Of a DNA stretch of 64,000 nt, positions 1 through 13,800 are shown in pieces; position 1 is the first letter of the stretch; each line of letters begins with the position of its first letter. Both the position numbers and the translations under genes were made by a program. The notes under the pieces are model-generated. The model saw only the letters and a program-made list of their open reading frames with translations. It did not search any database and was not told the origin of the DNA. Location of the stretch: NCBI GenBank assembly GCA_964247055.1, contig OZ176054.1:8928001-8992000 (forward strand), in the 5' to 3' direction. Origin of the DNA: Paragordius varius. Its lineage: Eukaryota; Nematomorpha.

Positions 1-134
1 CGTTTAACATTATCTTTCGGTTTTAACAACTGTCATTATTTTCAGGTTCATTCCTTTGACCAAATTTGGTAATACATTCAGATTTGCCTACATTTTATGG
101 TTAACATTCGGATACAACATATTTATTTCAATCA

Positions 135-712
135 TCCGATTCAAATTGTTTAAAATCAAATATTCCAAATAAATATGGAATAAATTGGAACCATGGCATA
201 AAACATTGATGCACAGAAAGATAATTGAACAATCATTTAAAAAACTTTATATTATTTATTTTATGGATAAACCTCTATGTAAAAATTTGGTCAATATGCA
301 ATGTGTACATTAGCTAAATATATAATGCAATATAAACCACAAACTTAAACGTGATTTAAATAAAAAATTAGCTTTAATATTAGCGTTAAAATCAAATAAA
401 CACGATATTTTGCAAAAATTATGCATAAAAATAGCGTCAAAGTAGTTAACATGGAACTGGGATGATAATAATATAATTTTAGCGTTAGAATCAATATACA
501 AGATATTTTATATAAATGATGTAAAATAAAAATGGCATTGAAGTAGTTTGATATGAGACATTTTTTAAAATAATTTATTAATATATTTTGGCTTATTTAT
601 ATAATTTAATTAGGATAGAAGCATAAGTATCAAAAACGGTTGTTTCAGTACTTTTAAAAATATTAACCTAAATATAATCTGAAGTCCCTAGACACCCAAA
701 TTTGAATCCAAG
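135..712 (+). repeat. MITE family B copy 1
   Basis: An interspersed element whose ends carry inverted TTCGATTCAAATTGGG-like repeats (here CCGATTCAAATTG and AAATTTGAATC). Internal sequence such as 'aggatagaagcataa' and 'aaaatggc.t.gaagtagttt' recurs in the copies at 18,632-19,140 (opposite strand), 25,947-26,480 and 26,483-26,930. No coding capacity was seen. Confidence 0.65.
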
Positions 713-784
713 GGTGAAAGTAAATTATAATTATAATTGCAAGATAATTACTTTAAAATATTATCTATATTAGTTTTTTCAAAT

Positions 785-835
785 TTTTCGCAGGCCTTAA
801 AATTTTTTTAAACGGCCGCATGTTGTGCAACCCCT
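785..835 (+). repeat. Right end of a hAT-type MITE
   Basis: This end carries a GGCCGCATGTTG motif and finishes in CAACCCCTG, matching the end of the complete element at 61,401-62,025. I could not find a matching left end, so this is probably a truncated copy. Confidence 0.5.
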
Positions 836-1089
836 GATTTAATGGTTTTAAATGTTTGCAAAAATATATGGATGATCACACTTTATAACATATATAATTT
901 TTTATCTTTATTTATTTTAAAACTTACGGTCATAAATACATGGTAAAACCCAACCCTAGTGAAAATTGCCAAAACAGCTAATTTTATAATGGTAAAATAT
1001 GGTCAATATTGGATATTGCTTTAAAAGGTAAAAAGTTTGATTTTAACGTTATTCACTAAGTTTAAAATTAAGATAAACTAGAAACTTAC

Positions 1090-1730
1090 ATTCATGTCAC
1101 ACTCAATTATTGATACAGCCTTACCTGGCTTTGTTTCCAAAACCAGGAGTTCATATACTTCATCGTTATATTCGATTGCTAAAATATCACCAGTTGTTAG
1201 ACAAGCAAAATTTCTTAGGGCGTTTTCCAATCTTATATATAATAGGCAAAATATTACAATGCTTTGTGGTTAGATATATCTAAAAAATCTATAGATTGCG
1301 GTTGAAATTTTGAATAAACAGCTATAGGAAGAGTAACATATTCAACTGATAAAATATTCCCCTCTTCGAGTAATAAATTACGCATCATCTATAAATTAAT
1401 ATTGATCTACCCAATGAGGTAAATATATAGATCCTTCATCAGCTACAAATTCTAAAACTCCACAATGAGTAATTCTATTTGTTTTAGTATTTGTCAATTT
1501 AAATAACATTGGATATTCAACATTTAATCGTGTTAAATGGCTTAAAGCCGATGGTGGCATAATTACTAAAATATATATAATCAATACTTTTTCCACCGCG
1601 ATCAATATCTTGCCGTTCATTTCCGGGAAGCAAACTCACAGAATAGCATTTATATTGCACCTTAAATGGCCCACTTAAATAATCAGAGAAAATATTAAAA
1701 CTAAACTAAAATTTAAACGATTTTTACCAT
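1090..1730 (-). CDS. UFD1: UFD1, ubiquitin fusion degradation protein 1 (partial, C-terminus off the left edge)
   Basis: UFD1 is the ubiquitin-binding cofactor that, with NPL4, recruits the p97/CDC48 ATPase to ubiquitylated substrates, for example in ER-associated degradation. Exons in transcript order: 1728-1730, 1588-1705, 1411-1565, 1258-1388, 1090-1231; 183 codons, ending in a phase-0 GTAAGT donor. The translation is collinear with animal UFD1 from residue 1 to about 185: FSFNIF start, [77 protein letters not shown] and VSIIECDMN. This is the double-psi beta-barrel UT3 domain. Four introns are only 22, 22, 22 and 26 nt. Exon 1 contributes just the ATG. The C-terminal p97/NPL4-binding part is not visible and presumably lies beyond position 1. 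Confidence 0.93.
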
Positions 1731-1904
1731 TTATCATGCGTAAAACTTGAATGCGTTAGGTTCAAGTCATCTCATTAGGATCTGTCATATTAAAATTTCG
1801 GAAAATTGATATCATTTAACACTTCATGACCTTTTAAGTCAGATTTGAATTTGAATATCTTAAAATGTTTTTAAGGTGGCCGAATTTAAAAATATGCTTT
1901 TTTA

Positions 1905-2290
1905 TTAGGCGCATAATACAAAATCTTTTTTAAAAAAATTGCATTTTTTATCTCAAATTTTTTCGCCACCATTTTTTTTAAATTTTTAAATAGCTAATCC
2001 AATAGTCAAAGAAATGTGTATTGGGAAGATGTAAATGAAACTTTTACAATTTTCCGATTGCATTTTACCAGCAAAATCTTGATATATTTCTATAATTATA
2101 TCAGCTGTTTAAAATCGTATTTAGGAGCTGCCCCAATTTCAGATTCTGAAAGTCAAAAACCTGTAAATAAATATGTATTTTAATTAATGCAGAAGAACAA
2201 TGTTTAATTAGTTTATTTACAAGATTGACCTCTGAGATATAAAACTACTCTAATATGTCGCGGATAAAAAGAGTGTTATTTTATGATAGT
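1905..2290 (+). repeat. Dispersed repeat D, copy 1
   Basis: Shared blocks in the same order occur at about 27,238-27,620: 'gcgcataatac', 'cattttaccagcaaaa.cttga' and 'ctaatatgtc'. The divergence suggests old copies. The element type is not identified. Confidence 0.5.
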
Positions 2291-5127
2291 TTTCTACCCC
2301 AAAACAGTTTTAAATAAATTTGACTATATTTATATTATATTTTTGCATCGCCAAAATATGGCAAACAAAATAAATCATTTAAATACAACAGTGCAAATAT
2401 TTGTAAACAATATTTAGTTCCGATGGATCTTTGACTGGTGATATAGGGTAAATTAAGAGCAGTGGGTTGAATTAAGGGTAAATTAAAAGGGTAATATGCG
2501 ATAAAATACCGTTATCGAAATAAAATGAAAAATGTACATTCAGTGGCGCAATACAATGATGTATAATGCAGAAACAAGGGGCGGCAAAATTCCAAATAAA
2601 GTCATTCCAAAAATGCTTAGAATAATTTGTGGGGTAACGATAATACATAGTTAAGAATAAATATTTTGTGGCACAGATGTTATAACCATAGCAGAAATAT
2701 GACAAAAATGAATCTACGTTGGGTGCTAATTCATATAAAAAAACGATGGACAGAGGATGTGGCCGCTATGAAACGAGAGGGATAGACAAAAAACATAGAT
2801 AGAGTTCTCTAGCACGGACTGTATCACATGACCGCCCTTACGATAAACCTGTAATTTAATGGAACGGCAAAAAAATTATTTAAAGTCAATTGATGTTAGA
2901 CCCTTACGAAATAAAACTTTTTTGTCTGAAATAAATTTAGTCGAAATTTATAGTATTAATTTTTATTGAGCATCTGGACCAAAAAACGCCAATTAGCTTT
3001 CACAAAAATTATATTTGGCAAAATGTGCGCTAATTTGTATTTTTTTACATGTAAAAAATAATATATTATTAAAAATATCCATATCTTAACTGGCTCATAG
3101 GGCCTAAAATTGAAGGATTGAATAAATTTTCTCTTAAATGATTAAATTTTATTACCATTTTCTATCAAAAGAGAAAACAGTGGTATTAAATTATCGAGAA
3201 AAAGCGTTTTCATAATTTAGGGTTTTACCAATTTAACCATAAAATATCATAATAGCTTTAGCAAGGTTATAATTTAATTTAATATAATCTAGATTTTGAA
3301 AAATATAAAAATTATGGCATAATTTCGGCTTTTTGCGAAAAACTCATCCTAAAAAAATCCATTATTGAATTTAAGTGGTGCTACATTTTTTCTGAGTTTC
3401 AAAACTATTTATGTTCAAAGACCCATTTTCAGGGTTATGGGAATAAGGGCTAATTTTAAAAAATCTCTGTGTCAACCTTAGAAAATTTAAACGAATTAAT
3501 TTAAAATACGAATACCTACACATTTTCTGAAAAATTGTTTTCAAACCCCTTTTAAACCACATTTTGTGAGGGGTATATTGAGGGGCAATTATAAAATATT
3601 TTGCCCTAGCAGTAAGAAATCAATTATGAATTCAAACTGACTCACATGTTTTCAGAAAAATTGCTTCAATCTAATAATTATCATAATTCAAAAATGGTTG
3701 TGCCACCTTCGACACATTTTAAATGAATTCAACTATTGGATCACACGTTATATTTTTAAATTTGAACAAACCTACTTGTTTTACAGATATTTATTTATGG
3801 TAATGAACGAAGGGGAAATAAAATAATGGCTCTAACACTCTCGAAGAGTTTATAAATGAATAAAATTATCATTTTTGGATTGGTTCTAAACATTTCTTGC
3901 AAAATTGCTTCAAAACCAATTTCAAATCTGGGCTGAGGCTAAACTAAAAATACGGCTTATTCACATTAGGAACGTTCGTGTAAAAACAAAGAAAACTATT
4001 TCTGAAACAGAATTCCTACTTTTGGAAACTGCTTCAAACGCACAAATTTGGGAACGTTTATTTTTTCAAAAACCTATTTTTAATCGGAGTGGGGTAGCTA
4101 ATTCAAACCAAAAATACTTCAATCATCTCGAGCATTTATGAATGATTAATTTATCGCTTTTAAGTAATGGTCTCCCACATTTTTCCCAAAATTTTCCAGC
4201 ACCAAATATATTTTTTATAATATACATATCAATAAATTTGATGGCATACTAGTATTTTAACCGAAAATCTGAGCAGATGATTAGCATCATTGAATTATAA
4301 AGAAAAGTGTTTAAGTAATTTAATACTGTTCCCATCATGCACCAAAAAACACGCCTCAACAAAATTTTGCCAAATTTAAAATTTTAAAGTATATGCTTTT
4401 TTCAAAAATATTTTTTTATGTCATGCTCTAGCTAATGTAAAAAAACTTATAGCGTCATTTGGGCTTTTTTGCGTCAATTTCAATAATCTAGCCAACTTTA
4501 GCAGAGTCCAAAAACTTGAGACTTTCAGCGCTTACAAATCAAAATGAAAGTTTCTATGATTATTGTTAAGCATTTCATATATCGATAAAATTAAATAATT
4601 TTTTCGGAATTGAAAAGTTTTAGCTTAAATTTTTTTTAGCATAAAGTGCGGTTATTTTGCGATTTAAGGATATGGGCAATAAAATTGGATTTTTTTTATT
4701 TTTCGTGAAGCCAAAAAGCTTAATGAAAATCATTATGCATCTCTACCAGCTATATATTTTCAGGATATTTATTATACCCCCTGATATTGTGCAAAGTATA
4801 TGTTATAACTATATTGAAAAATTAAGACAATATAAAATAATAAATTGTGGTTTTCATATGAGCTACAAACTATTTTTGGACCCGATGTATTTTTGAAATA
4901 AACGCAAAATGGTCAAGATGGCACAATAAAAAAAATTAATTTATGCAAGTTATGAGAACAAAATAAACTGTTGTTGAAAATCATTTGTTTTAAAATTTTT
5001 ATTTGGAAAAATTATGTAACTTTTTTGGCATATTTAAAAGCATGATGGAAGCGCTACATAATATTAATATAAACTCTTTTACCACATAATATTATGTTAA
5101 ATTCGATTTACTTGAATTTAAGTATAA

Positions 5128-5547
5128 ATATTTATAAAAATGGAAAATGCTGGCTTTGTGATCTGGTACAGGAAAACCGGTAGACCCAATCAAATCCAAA
5201 TATCGAAAAAATATAATCATTAATAAATGTCCCGACAATAGCTTCGCCCTTTTTTTGAAATAGGCCACCAGTTCGGGCCCACCCCGTATAAAAAACGGGT
5301 TTTTTTGAAAACAGAGGTCCACAAAAATCGTTGTTTTGAGACAATTTTCCGGAGAACGTGTTGGACCATTCAATTTCAAATATGATTTTTGTTTACTTAT
5401 TTTCGATTGCGCCGAACTTAGTCGTCTCGCTTTTTTAATTTAGTCCCACTTTTTACCCGCTCCCCCCGTAAAATGCCATTCCCCCCCCCCCCCCCAGAAG
5501 TCCGAAGGACTTCCTCGGGCTGCGTAGCAGCACGAGATTTACGCTAG
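5128..5547 (+). mobile_element. Helitron-like non-autonomous element, copy 1
   Basis: The sequence is shared with the copy at 45,739-46,398 from 'atatttataaaaatgg' to CTAG and diverges immediately after. The 3' end has the Helitron hallmark layout: a GCTGC-GTA-GCAGC hairpin (5519-5531), a 12-nt spacer, CTAG, then a T outside the element. A second small palindrome, AAGTCC-gaa-GGACTT, lies just upstream, as does a 15-C run (5481-5495). I could not define the 5' TC end, so the family assignment rests on the 3' terminus only. Confidence 0.5.
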
Positions 5548-6116
5548 TTATCAAATAAAAATTTAACTTAAAATTGAAGGAGGACAAATTAGAATTCTGA
5601 TATGATCGAAATTTTTGCATCATATATTGTTTCATAATCCAGAAGTGTTTTATAACCTTTTAAATCTTTAAAACACCATAAAACACAATTCTTAAATTTT
5701 TAAGATAAGAAAACTATCCTATTTTTAAAAAGGATATATAATTTATATCTTGCAGCCTCGGCTTTTTCAATTTATTTGATGCCCATTTGCAGGGTTCTAA
5801 AAATTAATACACATCCCATGTCTAAATATAAAATTTAATATATATTGGTAGGCCTTTAAAGTATATTCTTTAAGATAATATATTGATATTTTGGATTGCC
5901 TTTAGGCTTTCTACAAACTAATATAATAAAATGTCAGCCAATTTTAGAATAGATATGGACCAATCGTCCCAAAATTAAAAATTACTTTACGTGACTCGTC
6001 AAAACTATAAGCGCTTTGAGATTTTTAATATTTTTAATGACTCACTATTTAATGGAATGTTATCCACATTTAATTTGCTAAAATTTGTAGACTAATTATA
6101 CATTTTAAGTTCAAGG

Positions 6117-6119
<3 letters not shown>

Positions 6120-6153
<34 letters not shown>
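6120..6153. repeat. (AT)n microsatellite
   Basis: An uninterrupted AT dinucleotide run. Similar runs lie near 15,000-15,015, 41,825-41,847, 52,779-52,806 and 62,239-62,262, mostly in introns. Confidence 0.9.
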
Positions 6154-6156
<3 letters not shown>

Positions 6157-7787
6157 TTTTTTCAATAGACACTTCGATGTAATTTTTTACTGTAATGATC
6201 AATTTTTGGAGCCAACATTTTGGTTTCACTGCAAAAGCTATTTTATAATGATGTATTATAGTCGACGTCAACATTAAGCGATTTTATAAAAATACTTCTT
6301 CCGTTCTTGGCCATTTTCTATCATTGTTCGTCTGTGCTAGGATGAGCATATGTCATCGGACAAGCGAGTGCGACAGTAGCTTTTTCTTCTGCATCAGGGT
6401 GCTCTACCGACCATCAATATTTTTCTAAGGGCTCTACCCAAATGACGTGGTTAAAGTACGATAGCTTTTGTTTAGTAATTTGGCCTATTGAAGAGAGCAA
6501 TGGTTTTATATTTAGAATATCTTTGTTGAATATTTATCTTTAGTTATGTTCAGAACTTTTCTCCAGCAAAATCAAACGCTCTTATTCAACTTTCCTGCTC
6601 TTTCATCCTTATATTTTCAGATCCATAAGTTAATTTGAATAATTAACGCATTAGTGTGAGAATTTCATGAGCTTTCTGGAATATGTGCACATGTGATATG
6701 GGTTTAGCTATTATTATCGTTGGGCTTTAGTGTGGGTTGTCTATTAGAAAACCCAATTGAATTTAATCATTTTATTCCATCCTCAGTTTATTATCAATGT
6801 GATTTGATAAAAGACACGAAAACAGCCTATCTGACCATGTTAGGTGGAGTGCAAGAGAGCATTCCAAGAAATTTTTTAAATTGTTTTATAGAGTATGCAG
6901 TATTTTGAAAAATTAAAATGGCAATCCGGCGTATGTATACCATAGTGTGCCAAATTTAAGCTCAAAATTGTAATTTTTATATTTTTCGTACAGGTTAAAA
7001 CTCATCACATTCTAGAAGCTGTAAAAAATGCGAGGGTCACGTTGCATTTAAGAAAAATAATCTAATATTTAATCATTCAGTGTTTTTGATATTTTGTGAT
7101 AAAATTTTTTATAAGTAACGGCTAAGACTTTGCAAATCATTAGATAAATGTTTTATATCTACTACTGAGGTAACGAAGGATTAATTATGGCCAAAAAAAC
7201 TACTGTATTAAAATCAGTAATATAGAAAATTTCGTTTATTTTTCCGCATTTTAACAAATTATAACTTTTATTTACCATATATTATATTGCACAATTTTGC
7301 ATCCCTGCCTTAATTTTACAATTTGGTCACTTTACAAAGGACTAATTTAAGTTTCGGCATTTTTTTTTTATGATTATTTTGATATTTGTTGCTTCTAATA
7401 TAATTTATGATAAATATAAAAAATTTTAAAATAAGCATTTAGCTTTCGACCAAAAAAAATAAAAATATCAATTTTTCGATAAAAGCATCTCACAAAATTA
7501 TAACCTACCTTGAATCATTTGTAAGCTCAACCTTATCTACTATGAGAACCCTACACTATTATCCGAAAATATTTTTTTCCGTAAGACATTTTGTACATAT
7601 TGTAAACAAACTTAAATAAAATTGTGTGTGTCTTTATATGACATGATCCACAAAGTTAACAATACTAATTTTTATATGATTTTCTATATTTTATCAGGGT
7701 ATTTTTCGAAAAGCGTTTAGCCGATGTACAATGTTTAGTACTTTTAAAGATCATACTTATAAGTCAAACACGCATTTAATACACGTT

Positions 7788-10110
7788 ATGAAGCTACTAA
7801 AATTTTTCATATTTTTGTGTTTCACAGTTTTGCCTTTATATGCCGAGTTGAAGACAAAAAACATTTTAGTTTTGCTTGATAACCAAGTTAAAAGAAATGA
7901 ATATTCTATATTTTTTGAAATGCTGAATGGTATTAAATTAAATATATTGTAGAGCGTGGATATAAAATGAGTTTTTATTCGGCCGATTCTCCTGATTTGC
8001 TTATTCATAAATACAACAATTATATCTATGATCACATAATTATATTTGCCCCATCAATCGAAGGTAATGTATTTTTTGTCTTTATTTTTATAAGTAATTT
8101 TATATTTGTTGTTCATTTACAGAATTCGGTGGTCAAGTGAATGTTGAGGAATTGTTGAAATTTGTCGATAGTGGACGCAATATTTTCATTGCTGGAAACT
8201 CAAATATAGGTTTTTTTGTTAATATTAATGTTTTAAATGTAATATATTAAACTTTATTTTGATAAATCTTGTTAGGGGGATCTTTGCGGGAATTGGCTGT
8301 AAGATGCGGAATGGAGTTTGACGAAGCTGGCACCGCTGTTATTGATCACATGCATTTCATAAGGAGTAATAACGGAAAAGTATATTATTCTTTTGATAAT
8401 TGATTTTGAAATATATTGGATTATTTTTTTAATTAAACATCAATACAGTTTGATATAATTTTTTAATATAAGACATAAGTGTCTAAATATCAATTTTTAA
8501 TCAAAAAAGGAATACAGCATAAAAAAAAAATATATTGTGCATTTTATTTGTAATAAATCAGTTTTTTTGCCATATACTTTTATTTTATTTAACACTATGT
8601 AAAAAGCTTCACTTACTTTTGAAAAAGCTTCCAATTTATATGAAGTGTATTTCATTCATTGTATAAAATATTGGTGATTTTTTATTTTATTATACTATCT
8701 TAGCACACCAATATTTGGGTTGATACCTCATCAAATCTAATTAAGGCTCCAGTCATTGTTGGAAATGGAATTTTAAATGCTCACAAATACGTCAAATTTG
8801 ATGGAATAGGTATGGTAAATTTTTTGCCATTTTACATACACAAATATATCATATTATTTTGTTTTTTTTATCTATTTAGGAATTCTCCTGAATCCAGATA
8901 ATGAATTAGTTTTTCCGATTGTTAAAGGATGGTCGACCTCTTATTGTTATGATCCAACTGCTCCAAATATTAAAGCATACCCGCATGCCGTCGGCCATGA
9001 TTTAGCTTTGGTTGCGGGACTACAGGCCCGAAACAATGCTCGCTTAGTTTTTTCGGGTTCAGTTAACATGTTTAGCAATGAAGCTTTCACAGCCAAAAAT
9101 GTGAAAGGAATCAAAGGAAACCAGGAAATTGAGTATACACTAAATTTGAAAGTTTGGGGGGATAATAGATATATTAACATTAATTTGTTTGATAAACATT
9201 GTCACCGCTTAGTTTTACTTTTTAAACATAAAACAACGCAAAAATGTTTATTACAATTAAATTTTATTGCTCTATTTATTTGTATTTAGTATCGCCTCGT
9301 TTGCAAATAAAGAATTTGCCGAAGCTTTGACCAAATGGGTTTTCAAAGAAACGGGTGTTTTACGAGCAGGAAACGTTACTCACATCAAGAAAAATGATGT
9401 GACAGTTAATCCCTTATCCTACACAATAACGGATGATATCGTAATAACTTTTTCATTTCAACAATTATTTATTTATTTTACACAAAATAAAATTTTATTT
9501 TAGTCGTATTCAATTGATATTGAAACACTTGACAAAAACGGGAATTGGGTACCTTTCCAAGCAAAAGACATTCAATTAGAATTTGTTAGAATTGATCCAT
9601 TTATACGGACCTTCTTGAAATATTCAAGTATCTTCAATTAAATTATATTACCCTCGTACCTATAACACCCATTAAGATATAAGTTTTTGAATTTAAAAAA
9701 TATTAAATTTATTAATAAATGCATATTTATATTATTATAAATGTTGGATAGATGGAAAATATGTGGCCAATTTTAAATTACCCGATGTATATGGAGTATT
9801 TCAATTTAAAGTCGATTACCTACGCTTGGGATATACCCATTTAAAAGACTCTAAACAGGTTAGGGACAAATAATTCCATTTTATATCTAGATTTTTTGTT
9901 AAATTATTTTTTAATAATAATATTACTTAACGTACGATCATAAATGTTTAGGTTTCTGTAAGACCTTTCCAACACACTCAATATGAACGTTTTATATCAT
10001 CAGCTTACCCATACTATGCAAGCGCATTTTTGATGATAGCCATGACATATGCCTTAATTTTTATCGTTTTGTATGACAAAGAGTCCTACGGAAAGAATAA
10101 ATCAGATTGA
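7788..10110 (+). CDS. DDOST: OST48 / DDOST, oligosaccharyltransferase 48 kDa subunit
   Basis: OST48 is a non-catalytic membrane subunit of the ER oligosaccharyltransferase that N-glycosylates nascent proteins. Ten exons join in frame to 447 residues: 7788-7929, 7953-8063, 8123-8209, 8276-8379, 8704-8809, 8880-9132, 9290-9440, 9504-9627, 9752-9858, 9952-10110. That is close to the usual family length. Visible landmarks are an N-terminal signal peptide ([19 protein letters not shown]), [104 protein letters not shown] and [20 protein letters not shown] single C-terminal membrane helix and the tail KNKSD follow. The first intron is 23 nt and the others are 59-324 nt. The start at 7788 is preferred over an in-frame ATG 57 nt upstream because it leads directly into the signal peptide. 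AATAAA follows at 10,144. Confidence 0.97.
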
Positions 10111-10818
10111 TATTATTCAAGAGAATATATGTGATATGTGATTAATAAATAAAAATTTATGTAATTATGGTTAAATTTTTACAACATAAGCCAGTTGGTG
10201 GTTTTCAACGAACCTCATTTATTGTAAAATGTATTAGTAAGAATGAATTTGGGATTTTTCTTAAAATTTTTTATGAACCCAAACGATTGTCAGATTATTA
10301 ATCTATTGTGTGATTTTATAAATCTTATTATTAATAATTTAAATTCCCTTAGTTATTTAAAAATATTTCACCTTATATGATTCGATCAAACAGGGAAATG
10401 GCAAATTATTTCACTTTTATTTACATTAATGGCATTACATCATCAAAATTTCAAGGATAAATATAATTTTTGTCAAAATCCATAAGGTATCATAATTTCA
10501 TATTTAAATTTTATAAAGTTAGGACAAGATAAACTTTATTTTTCAATAGATTTATATTGCAACAATAGACGAAAAAAGTTAAAAAAAACAATATATTAAA
10601 TAGGATGTACAAGCGGTAAGAAAAATATTTTATGTAAAACGTAGGGGGACTTATTTTGCTAAAATTTCAGCTTAGCCGCATACTATTAATTAAAACCAAA
10701 CTAAGCCTGTCAAATTAAAATACGTGAATTAGACATAACATAATATATCAGATAAATTAATTTTTTACTTTAAGTTTTACTCTAACATCATGTGTATTTG
10801 TAAGCTCATAGAATCATA
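10111..10818. other. Intergenic spacer between OST48 and the ING gene
   Basis: No coding signal. It contains the AATAAA signal for OST48 (10,144-10,149) and presumably the promoter of the ING-type gene, with no recognisable motif. Confidence 0.5.
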
Positions 10819-13800
10819 ATGTCCCAAATTACACTGGACGACTTGATTGCGGCAAATGCATATGCCCAAGATTTTTTAACTATTAGCGAAGCTTTGCCTG
10901 ATGAAGTTCAGAGACTACTTAGTGAGATGTTAGAATTGGATGTAATTTATCAAAGTAAGACTATATTTTATTTTAAGATCGGTTTTGTGATTTAATGAAA
11001 CACAAGGAAAAGGTTATTATTACAAACGCAGAACTTGAAGAATTCTATGTTGAATTTGATTATCTTTTAAATGAATTACAATACATATCCGATAAAAAAT
11101 TAGATTTGTCTAGCAAAATTGTGGAAGTAATTGAAACATCTTCTAAACAACTTGACAGCCACAAAAAATTTTTAGGTTTATATTTAGTCATTTATTTTCA
11201 GAAAAGAATGATATATTTCGCCTTTTATTTGGCTCACATGATACTGTAAAACCTACACCCGGCACAAAAACGAGTGCGTCTCCTTACCCACTTTCTCTAT
11301 CTAATACACCATGTTATACCAATTCATACAGCCCATATCCTGATGAAACCAACCCGATTTTACCACCTTGGAATGCTAGTGTTAGGAGTTGTTCTCCTTA
11401 TAATTCTCCATTTGCTGGTGTTCATATGTCTGGCGGTGTGCATAATAGCACTTTTCTCCTTGCAAATTCGGTAACTGCCAACCCTAATTTTTACAATGAT
11501 CCACAATACTTTTCCGCTAACATGTCAACAATGTCAGCGACCGCAGATGCCTCAAAAGATAAATTTAACCAAGGCGGTCGTAATAACGCTGGTCTCCTTC
11601 GATCTAAACGAACAAGGAAACCACGAGGCTTTTTTCAATCGCATGCTAAATCACCGTATGTTGGAAATAAATCGAATGTAGAATCGGTACTGTATACGCA
11701 ATTTATAAATTTGTCGCGTTTTTCAGCAATAGTAAAATATTGCGGACCGAATAAAATAATTTTTGTCAAGCTGAGCCGCTGCACCTATCTAGCTAACTAT
11801 AATTATATGTTTTAATATAATAAGTGGTTGTAAAAAAGCTTTATAGGGAACAAAAATATGTCAGATGTTTTGTTGATAATAATTATAAAAATTTATTCTG
11901 TTAACAATTCATTAATTCGATCTTGTGTAAATTCTGGAGGTTATCTAAATTTAATTTCATCTGAAACATCAAAATATTTACTAATAAAACTCCTTGCTCA
12001 TGGAATTTGCCGATATTTTAATTTAACTAGTTTTTTATTAAAAGTTTTAAAACCTTCCTACGAACTTACTATTTCGCGAGGATTCTGAATCTTTTATAAA
12101 GCGCCAAAAATAGTAATTCAATTATATTTTTAATTATTCGTAGAATTATATTTCACTAATAATTATTATTATTAAATTATAAACGAATATTAATTAATGA
12201 CACATCATATTTATTTTTTCTCAAAAAAGACTTATAATGCACATTCCCAATTAGAGTTATTATTGGGAGCGGGCTGGCTAGACTCCAGTTTTTATAGGTC
12301 TAGGATCAAGATTGTCTGAAACGTTTGGAAAACTAATTATCAAATTTAGATTTTAATTTTAAATAATGTAAATTAATAATTGAGAATCAATATATTTTTT
12401 TAAAATGTTTCTAGAACTATGAATATGACCTAAACACGACAAACATAACGAAAATGTCACCCCTTGCCTTACATGGTTTATCGCATGATTTAGAAGCCGC
12501 CACCGATTTCACTTCGAACCATGTGTTAAACCTAATCGTCGATCCTGATGACAATACTAATACTAATATTCGATCCAATAAAAGTGAAAAACACCAGCAT
12601 AATATAAGTAACGCTTCAGTCATGGCTATATCATCTACGCTAAAAAAACGTTACCTAAAAAATATGAAATTTAACAACATCAACAACAACAGCAATAATA
12701 ATAAATCAAAAAGCACCATGGATAGTAACGAAAAAATCGGTAGTATAACTGGAACTTTAACTTCCAATGCAAATACGAATAAATCTATTACAACACTTAG
12801 GGGTCGACGCCATAAACCTTCCCATAAATTTGGGGCCAATGATGAAAGTAAGTAATTGATGAGTAGTTAAAAGGATTAAAAATACACTTTTTTGCTACAA
12901 ATAGTCAATTTAGTTGATACTTTTAAATGCAATATTTTTGTTTGAAAAAAAAATTTTGTGATTGAATCTCTTTTCATTTTTATATGTTTAAATTTCGGTA
13001 ATTTAGCCAATGCCGATCCAATGCCAAAAACGGGTGATTCTTTGGACAATGATGCGAGCAGTTCACCACCAAAACAAATAACTTCGAATAAAAATTATTT
13101 TATTCGTGGAAACAGGCGCCGAAAATCATCCTTCAATACTGTGTCATCGAAAATGGTATTTTTCACACATTTTTTAAATTATTTGAGGATAGACTATTTA
13201 ATTTAGCGGATCTTACTTGACCCGTGGTTCCAAACTCTTTTTTTGTTCACACCCCAGCAATAAAAAAATTCTTGCGCTCTCCCTCCTCTCAACAGATCAA
13301 AATGCACAATTAATTAATTATAAAAATCATAATCATTAACATCCTTGAATCTGCGATTGCTGTATTTTTTCCATATCGGGGACAAATGCTGATAAATATC
13401 TAACCTGAGATCCTCATCAACCTTCAATGTGTTTCTAGTTTTATTTGATTCTCCAATTTTTTTCGACCCCAACCCAGGTTTTTCTACGTCTCCCTTCTTG
13501 GAACCACTGTAAAACTCTGGACATTAGAAATTTTATTGGGATCATATTATATTAAGCATGTATTGCCTTATACCTAACACCCCTCTCAACAAATTATGAA
13601 GAAAAACGGTTTTATATTTATTTATTGAATCGTTTGGAGAGGATTAATATATCATCAAAGCTGTTGATCTTCAAAGTTGAATGAATTCAGATAAGTTTTT
13701 ATTGTTGTTTTTCGTATCAATAAACAAGTTTTGAGTTATGATTTGAGTTTATTTATTTAAATTGGCTTATTAAATTGAAGTGGAATGGCTCAATAAGTTT

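Larger units (their letters stand above)
1..1089. other. UFD1 intron at left window edge, repeat-filled
   Basis: No exon of UFD1 or another gene was recognised here. The stretch begins with a copy of the ~500 bp inverted-repeat element family (about 135-712). It then contains the right end of a hAT-type MITE (about 785-835, finishing in ACCCCTG), which resembles the end at 61,960-62,025. Confidence 0.5.
1731..7787. other. Intergenic region between UFD1 and OST48
   Basis: About 6 kb with no gene I can support. It holds a repeat shared with 27.2-27.6 kb (1,905-2,290), loosely repeated AT-rich sequence around 3.3-4.2 kb, a Helitron-like element (about 5,128-5,547) and an (AT)n run at about 6,120-6,153. 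The short open frames read as low-complexity AT-rich translation with no recognisable motif. Confidence 0.55.

Noticed and set aside
3371-4141. Open frames and loosely repeated 'tttctgaaaaattgcttcaa' blocks
   Set aside because: Divergent repetition without clear period or element ends; open frames on both strands are short and compositionally biased.
9133-9289. Read-through of OST48 exon 6 ([11 protein letters not shown]...)
   Set aside because: GTATAC donor at 9,133 with acceptor at 9,289 gives the correct phase and joins to [17 protein letters not shown] as in the family.
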